A stretch of DNA of 64,000 bases from Enoplosus armatus (GCF_043641665.1 NC_092191.1:21459592-21523591); one strand, 5' to 3'. Shown: positions 23,240-34,749, counted from the first letter of the stretch. Numbers and translations: made by a program. The notes: generated from the sequence alone by a model not told the origin.

Positions 23240-23525
23240 TGTATAAATACCGTGAAAGCATCAAAACGCTCAGTCAGCGGAGAAATGGAACACAGCCCCG
23301 TATTCGGAAACTGCGACTTTTTAAACGAGCCGTCAGGACTTCCGTAAGGTTGTGATGTCACAACTATACAGTTATATGCCGCAGTCAACGGCTTGTTTCA
23401 GACAGAGGGTGAACTGAGGGGCTGCATGAAGGACCAGGAGAAGATACATAAGGACTTTTTATGAACTGTGAATCATGCGAAGCTACTCCAGTGGAGTCCC
23501 AGAATAAACAATAAGAAAGAAGAAA
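23240..23525 (+). repeat. dispersed teleost repeat, family B
   Basis: The order of words matches a repeat I remember from many percomorph sequences: CCCGTATTCGGAAACTGC, then GTTGTGATGTCACAACTATAC, then CAGACAGAGGGTGAACTGAG, then GGACTTTTTATGAACTGTG and CCAGAATAAA. It is non-coding and probably a MITE or SINE derivative. Only one copy was seen in the window. Confidence 0.65.
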
Positions 23526-23963
23526 AGAAGAAAATCCCCCAGTTAGAAGCTTTTATACGCTGTGGATACGTTGCATCGCGTGACCGCGTACTAACAGCCA
23601 ATCACGCCACAGAGACAAAGCTCTTCCTAACCAATGACATGACAGGTCGGATGGCTCGCTTCAAAATTGGAGGTTTAAAATGACGAATGTCAACTGACCC
23701 AAGTTATAAGCTCTGGCTGCAAACATTTCACACCGCGGGAGTGAGAAATTGTCAAAGCCCACCCAACATTCTTCGTTTGGAATTACAAAAAAAAGTTGTA
23801 AAAATGTGTAAAACGTAGAAAAATCTAAGATCTTTTATTCAAGTGTGTGACAGAATTGTGCGTTTAATTGGCCGCATTTTGCTGCATTGCTTTTCCATTT
23901 ATCAAAATAAGGGACTTCTTACATTGCCAAACTATTGCGAGGTGCCACAGAAAGTCCTGATGT

Positions 23964-23999
23964 GGGGGGGGGGGGGGGGGGTGGGGGGGGGGGGGGGGG
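23964..23999. repeat. poly-G run, interrupted once (~36 bp)
   Basis: G18, one T, then G17: the longest G-rich homopolymer block in the window. Confidence 0.95.
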
Positions 24000-24225
24000 A
24001 GGGGATGACGTGACATTCCAGCGAGTGTGTTTCTTGCAGCTATATGCAGCAGTGTCAACATAGACACACAATGTACACAGACATACGGCACAGTATCCGC
24101 ATACAGACACAATCTGCACACAAATACCCCGCGCAGTGCACCAGCGCAAACTGTAAACATCCCATAGTCACAAGCAAACATACAATACATACACACATCA
24201 TCTGTGCGGATGTGCTCTAGCATGC

Positions 24226-24227
<2 letters not shown>

Positions 24228-24260
<33 letters not shown>
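24228..24260. repeat. (CA)n microsatellite
   Basis: A perfect CA array of about 33 bp. Confidence 0.95.
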
Positions 24261-24261
<1 letters not shown>

Positions 24262-24415
24262 CCTCAGATGCGTGGCAGTGTTTACCATGGGCACTTAAGA
24301 CACGCAGTACATCAAAATAAATAGGAGCTGAAGGGAGGAGAGGAGGGAAACAAGCCGGAGAATCTGCATAATAAATGCAGGAGGCATGTACAGGCACATA
24401 GAGCTACTCCTTCTC

Positions 24416-24417
<2 letters not shown>

Positions 24418-24448
<31 letters not shown>
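24418..24448. repeat. (CA)n microsatellite
   Basis: A perfect CA array of about 30 bp leading into a pyrimidine tract, the same arrangement as at 18,465-19,140. Confidence 0.95.
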
Positions 24449-24449
<1 letters not shown>

Positions 24450-24745
24450 CACGCTCTCTGACCCTCCATCTGTGCTTCCGCCTCCACGTGTCTGTCCTTT
24501 ACCCCACCTCCACTCCTGCACCCTCCGTTTTTCAAATTCGCCCTCGTCACTCGCTGTCTTTCTTTACCCTCTCCTCTCCCTCCTTGCCTTCTTTCCTTCC
24601 CTCCGTCTACTCCTCCATCCATCACGATCCCTTCCTTTCGCCGCTGTCCATCCTTCGGCCCCTCCACCTTTCCTCCATCTCTTCCTCCCACATTCTGTCC
24701 TCCCATGAACTCTCACTCCCTTTTTTCTCCTCCGCCCCTCCATTG
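24449..24745 (+). repeat. polypyrimidine tract (~300 bp)
   Basis: C/T-rich on the plus strand (CTCCATC, CCTCCAC, TTCCTTCC words). The open frames on both strands are composition artefacts. Confidence 0.8.
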
Positions 24746-25009
24746 CTCCATTCTTTGTACATGTGATGACCGGGAGAGTCGTGGCCCAATACAAAATTTA
24801 TGCTGAATAATGTGTATGGTGGCCACATCGTAGGCTGTCTTCTCTGTGCTGCCCCCCCCCACCCCCCCCCATCATCACCAAAAAAAACAGAAGCTCACAC
24901 GCACACACAGTCTCCTGTGGTCGACACAGAGCACTTTAGCTATCACTGTGGATTAGCCTGAGACCTGTAATGCACCTTTAAGTACGCCAGGGCCCTTTTA
25001 AGCCACAAG

Positions 25010-25047
<38 letters not shown>

Positions 25048-25138
25048 CGACAAGCACACACAGACACATGAGCGCACGTGGGCAAGCTTAAAATACACAC
25101 CACACACCATGGCCAAAGTTGTGTGTGTGTGTGTGTTA
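25010..25138. repeat. facing (CA)n and (GT)n arrays
   Basis: A CA array at 25,010-25,045 is followed by a GT array at 25,119-25,138. The two are complementary. Confidence 0.9.
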
Positions 25139-25691
25139 TTGTGCGCGTAAGATACCGAGCTATGGTGTAGAAATGTAGACAAACAGGAGCACGCATTGCA
25201 TTCAGGCACACACAGTTTGGTACACGCATTGGCACTGATTTACACTCACACAATATCTATCTACAAGAAGGCCACAAAACACATCAGTCCTGTGCTGAGT
25301 ATATCATATTTGACACAGACTCGCGCACATGAACATGCACAAGAGCGCACACTCACACTTCCACGTACTGTAAGTACACTTCCGATGATCTAAATATAAA
25401 ATGTGATATATTTTTTTAAATAGCCCTCCCTCTCCACTTGCCTGGACACGAGCTTCTCGAGCAGCCAAGGGTAGGGAAAAGGGAGAGGGTATATAGATGG
25501 AGGTATTGCTGGGGGAGGCGAAAAGCTCTCAAGTGCACTCTACCTGTGCTGTGCTTTCTTTTAGATTGGATTCAGCACAGAAAAGTACAGGCGACGCCAA
25601 AGACCACCGAGGCTATGGAGAGGAAGAGGGAGGGTAGATCAAAGAGGCCACAGCTGGACAAACCTAGATGCCAGGGGGTGGTGCCGAGATA

Positions 25692-25765
25692 CGAGGTGTA
25701 GCTCAATGAGTTGAGCAAGGCAGTAACAGGTGCCGAGGGTTGAATTCCAAGTGGGGTCCGGTGAG
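25692..25765 (+). mobile_element. tRNA-like SINE head
   Basis: An A-box-like TAGCTCAATGAGTTGAGC begins at 25,699 and a B-box GGTTGAATTCC sits at 25,738-25,748. This is the spacing of an RNA polymerase III internal promoter. The acceptor-stem halves do not pair, so it is not a functional tRNA gene; it fits the head of a tRNA-derived SINE. The downstream body was not identified. Confidence 0.6.
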
Positions 25766-25769
25766 AAGT

Positions 25770-27740
25770 AGAAGGCACTGTTACGAGCCGTTCAGACGTT
25801 ACGCGCTACTGTTAGCGCCTGCCGTTGCTAAGCAACCAAAAACCGCTTGCCATTTCATGCTGAGAAGTTGCGCTGACCTCACCGACTGCTTGATAAATGG
25901 GTTTCCAGCACCGTAAATCTCTCACCGGAAAAAACCTTGTGTCCGAAAAAGGTACGGTTTTGGCAGCTGGTCCAGGAGCTACATCTCCAGGTGTTGTTCC
26001 CTCTGTTGGTGTCAAGTAGTAAGAACTTGGCAGGTCGTACAGCTCCAGGAGCTAAACGGACAGAGGCCGGACAAACTACAGTATCTTTACCATGCTAACA
26101 TCCACAAGTCAAAAATCCACCACATGGACAAAAGTAGCCAACATATTTACACACTGGTCGCTTCAACACTCAGTGGTCCCTTTCTGTGAGCCGGTGTGGT
26201 TGATCGTGGTCGTCACCGCTTCACAATAACAGCCCAGTTCAAAGGGCAAATCTAGCAAGGGCGGACGATTGGCAAAGTTTTTCGAAAGATGGTATCCTGT
26301 GACAGAGCCACACTGAAAGTCTTCTCAGGGCTTCTCGGTTCAGAGTATGAGAGACATTACCGACCCTAGCATTTGAGATGGGTTGAAATGACATTCAGTC
26401 TAATTAGGTTGGTTAGGGTCCCATTGCTACTGGTCTGTGAGCCAGTATGTCTGCTATCTGAATGGATCCAAGCAGACTCGCTACATTGAGTTGTGAAGTT
26501 CTCTGTAACTGTTCCTGCCATTTGATAAGTGGCGCCTCATGCTGCTGCCAGCGTCAGTGTTCTGTCTCTGTTTGGGTCTGTTTGAGTTGATCGCATTTTG
26601 GATCGTTTCTAATTATTCTAATTATTCCCAAGTCTATTCAATCGGGTGCGACTCTCCTTGAGTCCCTTTTGGATAGGGTCCAGAGTTTTGGACTGATGAA
26701 GACATCTACTGTGGATTGCCCTTTCGGCTCACATTTAGGTAGAATCAATCGACCATCGTGCTCATAGATTTATCTATTCAACTACTCTTCACATCAATCC
26801 TTCTTCTTTCTCAAAATGAAAACACGTCGCACAAGTCTTCTTCAGTACTGTCTTGCTTTCATCATCACCCTGAGGTCTGGTATCGACGCGCACTCTGCTC
26901 TGCACCTTGCTGTGTGTGTTTGTTCTCAAAGTAAGATACTGTTGTCCTCTCTTTCTGTCAGGAAGAACTGGCCTTCGTCTATATTTGTTTATATGAATCC
27001 TGTTGCGTACAGAAATGCCTGTACTGCCTGTGCTCCAATAGATTCTGCTAGATGTAGTCCCTCGTAGGAAATACCTTTCGGTAAACAGGAGCTCCCAAAG
27101 ACTCTTTTTGAAAGTAAGTTTTCAGAATAACACAAAGGTTACACTGTCTGATGGTGTCCTGGGATTGTCTTCCAGAACTCCAGCTGACCCTGTTAAAAAG
27201 TTTGCATGAATGTGCTTGTACATGCATATGTGGTGTGCATGAGTGTGTTGCCTGTGGAGAGCGCTGGGGTGGATCAAAAAGGGCCTTGAAATGTGTTTTG
27301 GCTGGCCGTGACAGATCAGTGGGCGACAATCCACAAAGCGGCCCCCCGAGGACCCCCGTTGATGACCCCACATCTAGACTGAATGCAACCCCCTAATCCA
27401 GTGTGTCACCTCACACACCCAGGCCCTTCACCTCCCGATGGAGAGATGAATCAAGGAGAAAGGGCCTCTCGCTGCCCCTCACTCCCTGAGAAAATGCAGC
27501 AGTGGAGAGCGGCGAGATGACCTTATAAGAAGTAGCAGATGAGATCAGATGGTGAGACGACAGGTCAGAGAAAGTGGAGGAGGTAGCAGTGAAGGAAAAA
27601 AATGAGGGGAGGGAGAAAGAGAGAGATTAGGAGAGGGAAAGAAGTGGGCAGCGAAGAGGCAGCGAGGGCAAACAGTGAGTGCTGAGCGATGTTGTGTGGA
27701 GAGTGGGGACTGAGAAGGATTAAGTGGTCATGCCGGGCTT
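25770..27740. other. non-coding stretch, unresolved repeats possible
   Basis: No microsatellites for almost 2 kb. The word CCAGGAGCTA recurs near 25,972 and 26,045. Open frames at 26,816-27,067 and 27,048-27,371 show no domain. The segment looks like aged transposon debris but I cannot name a family. The end (27,580-27,680) is GA-rich. Confidence 0.4.
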
Positions 27741-27744
27741 CTGT

Positions 27745-27778
27745 ATGTGTGTGGGTGTGTGTGTGTGTGTGTGTGTGT
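27745..27778. repeat. (GT)n microsatellite
   Basis: An imperfect GT array of about 34 bp. Confidence 0.93.
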
Positions 27779-28335
27779 CTAGTTGAGCAATAGAGAGGCT
27801 ACAATAGGGTTATTTTGATGTCACCAAACACAGTTCACGCACTCTGCAGGAGCTGGCTAGGAACACACAAACATGTTATTTGTCTTCATATGGAACCCTC
27901 CATTAATTGTATCAGTCTCGAACTCTTAACCCTCAAACCTCCGCCAGTCCTTACCAAAACAAAGCTCTTACCAAACCCAATTCCAATGGAACAGTGACAG
28001 CCTCACGAGCTCTAGTTTAAAAGACATTGTTTTTGAATTGAATGGAATTTGTTTGCTTGTACAAGCTATTGCAATTCCTCACAAAACTGCGCTCCGTTAT
28101 TTTTCCTCTGAGCGTCTCATTTGTGGTTTACAGGATTTACATGTTTATTCTCAAAATATCCAGAAACAGCTGGTCCATCATTCTACCCATCTATTCACTG
28201 TCACTTATGAAGGTCTCGGTTGTGTTGGCAGCAGGCTAAGCAAGGTTGGCACCCTTGTACCTAGCTGCTTTCTTCCCAAGGCCCAAGTCCCAAGGCATTC
28301 CCAGGTCAGGCAAGATCTATAATCCCCCTCCAGTG

Positions 28336-28815
28336 TGGGGCATGGAGGCCGGCAGGAGATTCATGCTAGGAGCAACTTGTGATGTGCTTCCATCTCCCCA
28401 AAATCTTGGTATATGGATAGGCGAGGGCCCGGCATGTCCTTTATGTTCGGGTGTAGCTTCACTTTGGCCGATTCGGTCAGGGTGTAAAACAACCCTGTAT
28501 CAACGGCCACACACCTGGAGACATAACCAAGTGGTGAAGCGTCTAGCAGCAGCTATGGACAGCAAGCACTTAGAAGTAAACTCACTGGATGCAAAGAGGG
28601 AACAAGATGGGATTTTGTTTGTTCGTGCGGGTGAAAAAGTCAGGCAGCAAGCTATTTTGAACAGGCATGATGTAGGGCAGCTTAAGGCAGGGAGTGACTG
28701 GAAAGTTAAGAGTATGTTTAGCGAAACAGCTCTTGGTCGAGGTTTGGGAAAGGTCATGCTTTGCTTTAATACAGAAGAAGTCCACAGCGACTTGAGACTT
28801 TCAATTAACATTTAA
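28336..28815 (+). pseudogene. non-LTR retrotransposon ORF remnant (C-terminal part)
   Basis: An open frame (from 28,246, 189 codons) contains the order typical of the region after the reverse transcriptase in fish LINE-like ORFs: RFMLGATCDVLPSP, then a Cys-x2-Cys (C64, C67) and RSGCK (C80), then TWRHNQVVKRLA (residues 90-101), then a late TEEVHSDLRLSI block. In relatives I remember a His between the second Cys and the SGC; that position reads WPIR here, so the putative zinc knuckle looks damaged. The catalytic reverse transcriptase domain is absent. The same frame upstream (28,042-28,239) is open but broken by a stop. This is a dead, 5'-truncated copy, not a host gene. Confidence 0.65.
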
Positions 28816-28840
28816 CCGGTCTTTCTCTAACCAAACTATA

Positions 28841-28906
28841 GACGGGAGTTGGGACGCGAACCCTGGATTCTGGTGTCACAGTCCTTGTGACTCCAGCGTG
28901 GTACAT
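28841..28906 (-). mobile_element. tRNA-like (SINE-type) segment, minus strand
   Basis: On the minus strand, GGGTTCGCGTCCC (28,851-28,863) is a good B-box/T-arm, preceded by sequence of tRNA-like length whose A-box match is poor. It sits 25 bp after the retrotransposon ORF remnant. It may be a SINE head or a tRNA-derived part of another retroelement. Confidence 0.4.
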
Positions 28907-28920
28907 AAATGGGGTGTTTG

Positions 28921-29116
28921 GTTTCTTTGGTTTCAAAGAAACGTTGTCTCTGAACATGATCCAGGTGGCGATTAAGCTGTCACCACAACGTAATCATGTA
29001 AACAATTTTGTAATATACAAATGTAATTACTAGGAGATGGGTTTGCTATGGGAGGATGCGATAGAAATGGCACATGAGAGGTAAAATCTTAGTCCCAGCC
29101 AGAGGCTCTCTGGCTG
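28921..29116. other. two perfect 9-bp hairpins
   Basis: GTTTCTTTG at 28,921-28,929 is the exact reverse complement of 28,934-28,942 (4-base loop). CAGCCAGAG at 29,096-29,104 is the exact reverse complement of 29,108-29,116 (3-base loop). Their function is unknown. Confidence 0.7.
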
Positions 29117-29354
29117 TCAGTCGGCTTAATTCCAGCCCCTGAGAGTCAACAGTCTCCGTCAGTGTTTTACAAAAAGTGTCATAATATATGTAGTAATATT
29201 TTCATGACCTTATGATGTGATAATAAGGCGCTTCACTCAAACAAAAATCAGGCAATTTCAGATTTCAGCTGCAACTGAAAGAGTTGGCTGCCCAGTGGAG
29301 GTTGGCTGTCAGGGTTTTGTTGGCCAATCATATTTGTCCCTGTTAACTGAGCAG

Positions 29355-29374
29355 GGTTATAAGAGGGCGGAGCC
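29355..29374 (+). promoter_or_regulatory. TATA-like plus GC-box pair
   Basis: TATAAG is followed immediately by AGGGCGGAGCC, a compact core-promoter-like arrangement. With the retroposon remains next to it, this could be part of a decayed LTR. No TSS evidence exists. Confidence 0.2.
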
Positions 29375-29494
29375 TAAAGAAGGCATTGGAAAAAAAACGT
29401 GGCCGCCACTTGCAGTGCGCGGCAAGTGCAGAACTAATACTGTTAACTCCAGACGTAGAGCGTAAGCTTTGTTGCTTGCTAAGAAGAGGTAGCT

Positions 29495-29512
29495 GGGGGG
29501 GGGGGGGGGGGG
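29495..29512. repeat. poly-G run (18 bp)
   Basis: 18 consecutive G. Confidence 0.95.
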
Positions 29513-29514
29513 AT

Positions 29515-31260
29515 TCTTTTTGGCTGATATTGGTAGACAAAAGTGAATGTAACCTGCAACCTGCTACAAAGGGGTTGTGTTGAATGTGTGAGTTTGTTGA
29601 GCACCCATAGGGCCCCAGTGTAAGACAGCGTTTGTGCTGTAAACACAGTGGACAAAGCAACGTTTTTACAATTCACGGCCTTGGAGAGATTCTTTTTGAA
29701 CCGTTATTGTTCAGGGGTCAGCTTTCCTCGAACTAACCCATTGAATGGGCTCAACAATGACGGATTGTGGTAAATAGGCTGTGTTTGTTCTCCCCTGACA
29801 GCTAAAATGAAGCGGCTGAGTTGGTTCGGAGTGCTTCATTATGTACAGTTGTGTACAGTATGGTGACGCGTTGTCAACAGAATGAGGGTTTCTTCATGAC
29901 TTTAAGGGGAAATTGTCAGGGGTCGGAGTCACGCTGCTGTTATTCCAGCCTTAAACAAGAAAACATTGGTTTTCTTAACAGTGTGTCGTAAAAGAATAGA
30001 TAATCTATAACAACAGCAACAACGGATATGGAGCAAAAAAACAACAACAACACACACACACAAACACGGGTCGCTCATAGGTTTTCAGTGAATTTATCGT
30101 GTTTATTCTTCTTTTTTTTTTCTTCTTCTTCTTTTTTTTCAATTTCAAAACATTTTTTGACATGTAGGCCCGGGGTTCTATGTGTGTATTAATGTTTGCA
30201 TCTTCCTCAATTCTACGGACACAATCCCGTTGGCAAACACTTCATTGCTACAAGGCTATTTTAAAATTAGGTTGGTGGTCGCCCAAATATTCCCAAATTT
30301 CGTCCCCGCTCATTTCGCCGAGAGCTCTAAAGTCACCATCGCACACATTCAAGTCAGTCTACTTGCTTTGATCAACAGTAGCTTTGTTAGGGAATCACAA
30401 TATCAACTGACGTGACAAGGGACTTGGGTCCTGCTTTAGTACCTGATCTTTAGGTCTTGAAAAAAGGGACCCTGTGCCAAAATCCCATTTCAAGATCTTC
30501 ATTATTCCAGCTGGTATTGTGCTAAATCTATTCGTGTAAAAAAAAAAACCTGGGGCCGTGTCATAGTCCTTTGGCACACCGTGCACATATTGCACTGGGG
30601 AGGAACAGGGGGCGCCCCCATCGCACATACCATCTTGCCATGGGTGATACTCAGCCTGAATAAATGGTTTATAATGTATTTTGTGGCTCTAGAGGAACTC
30701 CTGACGATAAGATTAGGTTATCCCATCTTGGGCTTTGGACTCCAATTTTTATTTATTTTTTTTTTTTTTTTAGACGTGATGAAAATAAAGAAAAGTTTTT
30801 ACACTGACCAACTGAGACTTTTTCAGGGCGCGTTCAAGAAGTCTTTGTGCTCAGAAAGTGGAACCAACAGACTGGATTGTCACGAATGTACTCCAAACTT
30901 CAACATTTGAATAGAGCCGCCGTTTTCACCCCCCACCCCCCACCAATGCGAGCACATTCATGTCCGCTGAGGAGAAGAATGTAAAGATGGCGAAATAAAA
31001 ATAACTTCAGCAAATTACCTTTTCAATCAGGCCCTTTTCTTGCCCTTGAAAATGAGGCCTTGGGAAGTTCTGCTGTCATTCATTCCTGCGTGACAATATG
31101 AGCAGAGGGTCTGACTGTAATATAACACCAATAAAAGAACTATAGAAGATTCATAAAGACACATCCAGGCATTAAAGAATGTTTCCGTGTGTTGTTTTCA
31201 CGGCCGCAACTAGTAGCAAGAGTGCAGCCTAGTGGCGTCAGCAGCTGACTGGAGGACATG
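29515..31260. other. non-coding stretch, nothing recognised
   Basis: AT-rich in the middle, with a CTT-rich stretch at 30,105-30,140 and a T15 run ending in AG near 30,770. That end resembles an acceptor but is not followed by a convincing exon. Confidence 0.4.
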
Positions 31261-31267
31261 TCTGTGA

Positions 31268-31300
31268 GTGAGTGTGTGTGTGTGCGTGTGTGTGTGTGTC
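31268..31300. repeat. imperfect (GT)n microsatellite
   Basis: A GT array with one GC interruption. Confidence 0.9.
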
Positions 31301-31481
31301 CGTCTAATTCACATGGGCAACGTCGTCAATACATGATGGGACTGAAGTGTCCGCGGACTGCAGGAATCTTTAAATGGGTTACCATGGTTACTCACTTGGG
31401 CACGCAAACACTCGAAGATAAACCTATTTAAAAAGGAACATATGCTCCGCTCCTGAGCACAGGCAAAATATACACACTCAT

Positions 31482-31484
<3 letters not shown>

Positions 31485-31523
<39 letters not shown>

Positions 31524-31596
31524 TACGCACATGCACACCTCCCCACCTACACAAGAATACGCACACTGCACTTCTCGGACACAGAAATAACTTTCG

Positions 31597-31628
<32 letters not shown>
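31485..31628. repeat. two (CA)n microsatellites
   Basis: CA arrays at 31,485-31,522 and 31,600-31,628, separated by about 77 bp of CA-rich sequence. Confidence 0.95.
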
Positions 31629-31630
<2 letters not shown>

Positions 31631-31679
31631 AAACACACTGCTGTGACCCCAGAGAGCAGGCCAGCTGTGTGTGTGCTGG

Positions 31680-31850
31680 AGCAGTAACCCCGGCGTTAAT
31701 TATAAATCAATGGGCCAACTGTAAACGCACACAGAGTGCATCTCTGGCACACATGACTTCTCCCATGCATGTCAACATCCATAGGGTGCGCAAGCCGTTT
31801 AAAGTGTCGGGGCCCCTGCAATATTCATGGCTGATTATAACAGATGGCAG
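31680..31850. promoter_or_regulatory. candidate conserved non-coding block
   Basis: A repeat-free segment with GGCGTTAATTATAAATCAATG at its start and CAATATTCATGGCTGATTAT near 31,820. A regulatory role is inferred from motif content only. Confidence 0.25.
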
Positions 31851-32029
31851 ACCCACACCGCGCAACACTCCGCACTGATACAGGGCGGTGACACAAACAC
31901 GGGGGCCGAGAGGGGGAGTGGGAGGTTGGGGCCATTTATGATGAATTGTTGTATTGTTTCTTGTATTTACCTGCTGCCAGCCACATCCACCTCTGATTAT
32001 TCCGCATATTCTCCAACTGCCCACAGTAT

Positions 32030-32030
32030 A

Positions 32031-32064
<34 letters not shown>
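32030..32064. repeat. (AT)n microsatellite
   Basis: An AT array of about 34 bp. Confidence 0.95.
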
Positions 32065-32067
<3 letters not shown>

Positions 32068-32554
32068 CTGCATTTATAGACATTCAACTCATTATGATAT
32101 ATGATAAAATTGGTGGCAGTATAACAAAAAATACAAATGTTACGTAAAACCTCCGTATTGCAATATGTTTTTTATATGTACCTGATCCTTCCTGAGAGAG
32201 AATGTGTCGTACTTTACCGTCTTATTTCACGTTCAACTCTGGCATTGTTTTTGGAGAATATTACCTGTAAAGAAAAAAATATAGATGAAATGTTTTTTTT
32301 GTTTTGTTTTGTGCTTTTTTTTTAGCTGAAAAATGCTGTTTCTGGTCACGTGACTGAAAAGTGAACCAACTCCATTCACTGGTACAGGAGTGGGAATGCG
32401 GTTAAAAGCCCCGGGTAAGTTGTTCTCCTGTGTTCCTTACGAGGAAAATTATGGAATTCATTGAACTCTTTCTTGACTTAATTTACTTTAATGAAGTTCG
32501 GGTTTTAAAATATGATCTTTTCCCTATGTTTAGAGAGTGTATTTACTGTTGTCA

Positions 32555-32576
32555 GTGTGTGTGTGTGTGTGTGTGT
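32555..32576. repeat. (GT)11 microsatellite
   Basis: A perfect GT array. The surrounding 32,080-33,060 is AT-rich non-coding DNA with T runs at about 32,290, 32,665 and 32,780. Confidence 0.94.
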
Positions 32577-33061
32577 TTGCTGTTCTATTTGGGGGGTGTA
32601 TTTAAAAAATACAGGGGGGCAGAAGTAAAAGCCTTGGAAAAAGGTTCTTTGAGTTAGTGAGTTGTTTTTTTTTTTGTCATTTCCATTTATTTCCAACACT
32701 GACAGGAGATTTACAGCACTCAAAAGCAAGCAAGCAAGAAAAAAGGAATATTTCTAAGAATAATTTGAGATGAAAGATGTTTTTTTTTTTTTCTCTTTTC
32801 TTTTCTTTTTGTTTGGGAATCAATCCATGTGAAAGTGCTTTAAGCTTGTTCCAACAAGAGCTTACACCCCCCCCACACACACACCACCACCACTGATTTA
32901 TACACCTCCTTATGGATAGTTTGGTGATAAAGTGATACAATGAAGAACATTGTGGTGAGGCACTACAGGAGAACTCGCACACGCCAGCGCGGAGAAAGCA
33001 GAGGAAACTGCCATAAATTATATGCAACTCCTCGGCTGTTTCCCGTCATAAAGTGAGATGC

Positions 33062-33095
<34 letters not shown>
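33062..33095. repeat. (GT)n microsatellite
   Basis: A perfect GT array of about 32 bp. The next 600 bp (33,096-33,700) holds no microsatellite apart from a G10 run at about 33,549, and no recognised gene. Confidence 0.95.
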
Positions 33096-33096
<1 letters not shown>

Positions 33097-33702
33097 CGAT
33101 TTCATATGCTGAGACTGAATTGAAGCCCAAGGGAAAACTGCATTGTTGCAATGGAGAATAATGTCAGAGAGCTGCCTGAAACAAATAACTCATTTACAGG
33201 AGCTCGTTTGATCACCGCCGACTTTGTGCGTTTTAGTTTTATCCACCACTTGTTTCATTTTATTTCACAGGATTGTATTTTTATCTTATTCTTCCATTTG
33301 TATGCCATCATGTAATGCAGTATTTTACTGACACCGGTGACGTAAGACTAAACGCTGCTGATTTATTTCCACACAAAAACCAAAAACGCGACGGACGTGA
33401 TTTGCCATTGTTAAACACACAGGCGGCCATTTTCAAACTGCGGCTGTCAAAGTATGCGGCGCGTCAATCATGCATGTGGAAACGTGCGCGCTGTAACCTC
33501 AGCATATGCAGCGTGTCTTTAAAGCAACATTAGACATGAGCGGTGTGGGGGGGGGGGGTGTAGAGAGTGAGTGGCGAGGGAGGGCGATCAAGCGGCTCTA
33601 CAAATTATATATAACCACTTGCACAATTACGGGTCTATATTACTACCTGCAGCCTGTCACAACATTGAAGGCTCGGCATAGAGGATAAGACTGAGGCAAA
33701 CA

Positions 33703-33703
<1 letters not shown>

Positions 33704-33741
<38 letters not shown>
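33704..33741. repeat. (GT)19 microsatellite
   Basis: A perfect GT array of about 38 bp. Confidence 0.96.
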
Positions 33742-33742
<1 letters not shown>

Positions 33743-34002
33743 TGCGTAGAGGGGCCGCATATCCGGTAGCATTCATTGTTGTAGAGGAGCAGCTGAACAG
33801 TGCGCACATTAAAGAATAACCACACGTAGCCACTTAATTACACTTCTTTGCCCACTTCCTGAGGCGACGTTCACCCCATTCAGGTTCTGTGCGGCAAAAA
33901 CGCTCACTGGGGAGTGGGGAGGGTGTGGAGGTGTGATTTGCAGAGGGGTCGAGAGTGGCAGCAGTTTACAGTGTCGACGTCACAAAGAAAAAAAAAAAAG
34001 AG

Positions 34003-34029
34003 ATCTATCTATCTATCTATCTATATATA
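34003..34029. repeat. (ATCT)n tetranucleotide repeat
   Basis: About six ATCT units ending in ATATATA. Confidence 0.95.
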
Positions 34030-34257
34030 ATTCAATATGTTCCCCACACACCTCTGTATAGTGAATATTTTATTTCACAGTCACCTGTCAACCAATCACT
34101 GGGGGGGGGGGCAGCAGCTCTCTTTGCTCCTGACCAGATGTTTTGTGGAAAAACTCCTTAAGGAGGACACTCTTAGCTTTATTTAGGAACTTTATTTTAG
34201 GGGGACTCCTAGTGGTCAAATGAGATCCTTTATGAGTCCCTGGCCCCTGGCATAGAT

Positions 34258-34394
34258 GGGGGGGGGGGGGGGGTGGGTGGAGATATCACCATGGAGATTC
34301 CCCCCTCCTCTCCCTTGTCGTGTCTTCTCCTACCCACCTCACCTTTATTGAGTGAATCCATGAACACTGATTTTTGTTTTTGGGGGGGGGGGGG
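34258..34394. repeat. two poly-G runs
   Basis: G16 at 34,258-34,273 and G13 at 34,382-34,394. Confidence 0.94.
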
Positions 34395-34635
34395 CTATGT
34401 TATGTGAGCACGAGCGCCAATCTTCATTCAACTTAAGCAGACATTACAAATCAAACACTGGCTCTGAGATCAGTTTCTTATCGACACGCTCACATACAGG
34501 CCGGGAGACACGTTACCGAGTGGCCATGCGCACAATACACACACGCCGACGTGTAAACATGCATTTCCACTTCCGCATCCATCTCGGGTGGTTTGCGTCC
34601 TTCACACAACCCCGGTGCCCTCGGGCACTTGCATA

Positions 34636-34749
34636 CGTGTGTGTGTGTGTGTGTATGTCAGCGATGCACAAACGCTTGCATGGCAGAGCATCAACAGGGG
34701 CCTCGTGTGCTTATACAGACTTCGCAGGCACTTACATAACAGCGCATGA

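Noticed and set aside
30180..30415. Overlapping short frames on both strands
   Set aside because: They looked protein-like at first, but the frames on the two strands conflict, stops interrupt each within 80 codons, and no family was recognised.
30755..30775. Poly-T plus AG resembling a 3' splice site
   Set aside because: No supported exon follows and no branch-point or donor partner was found. Long T runs are common here.
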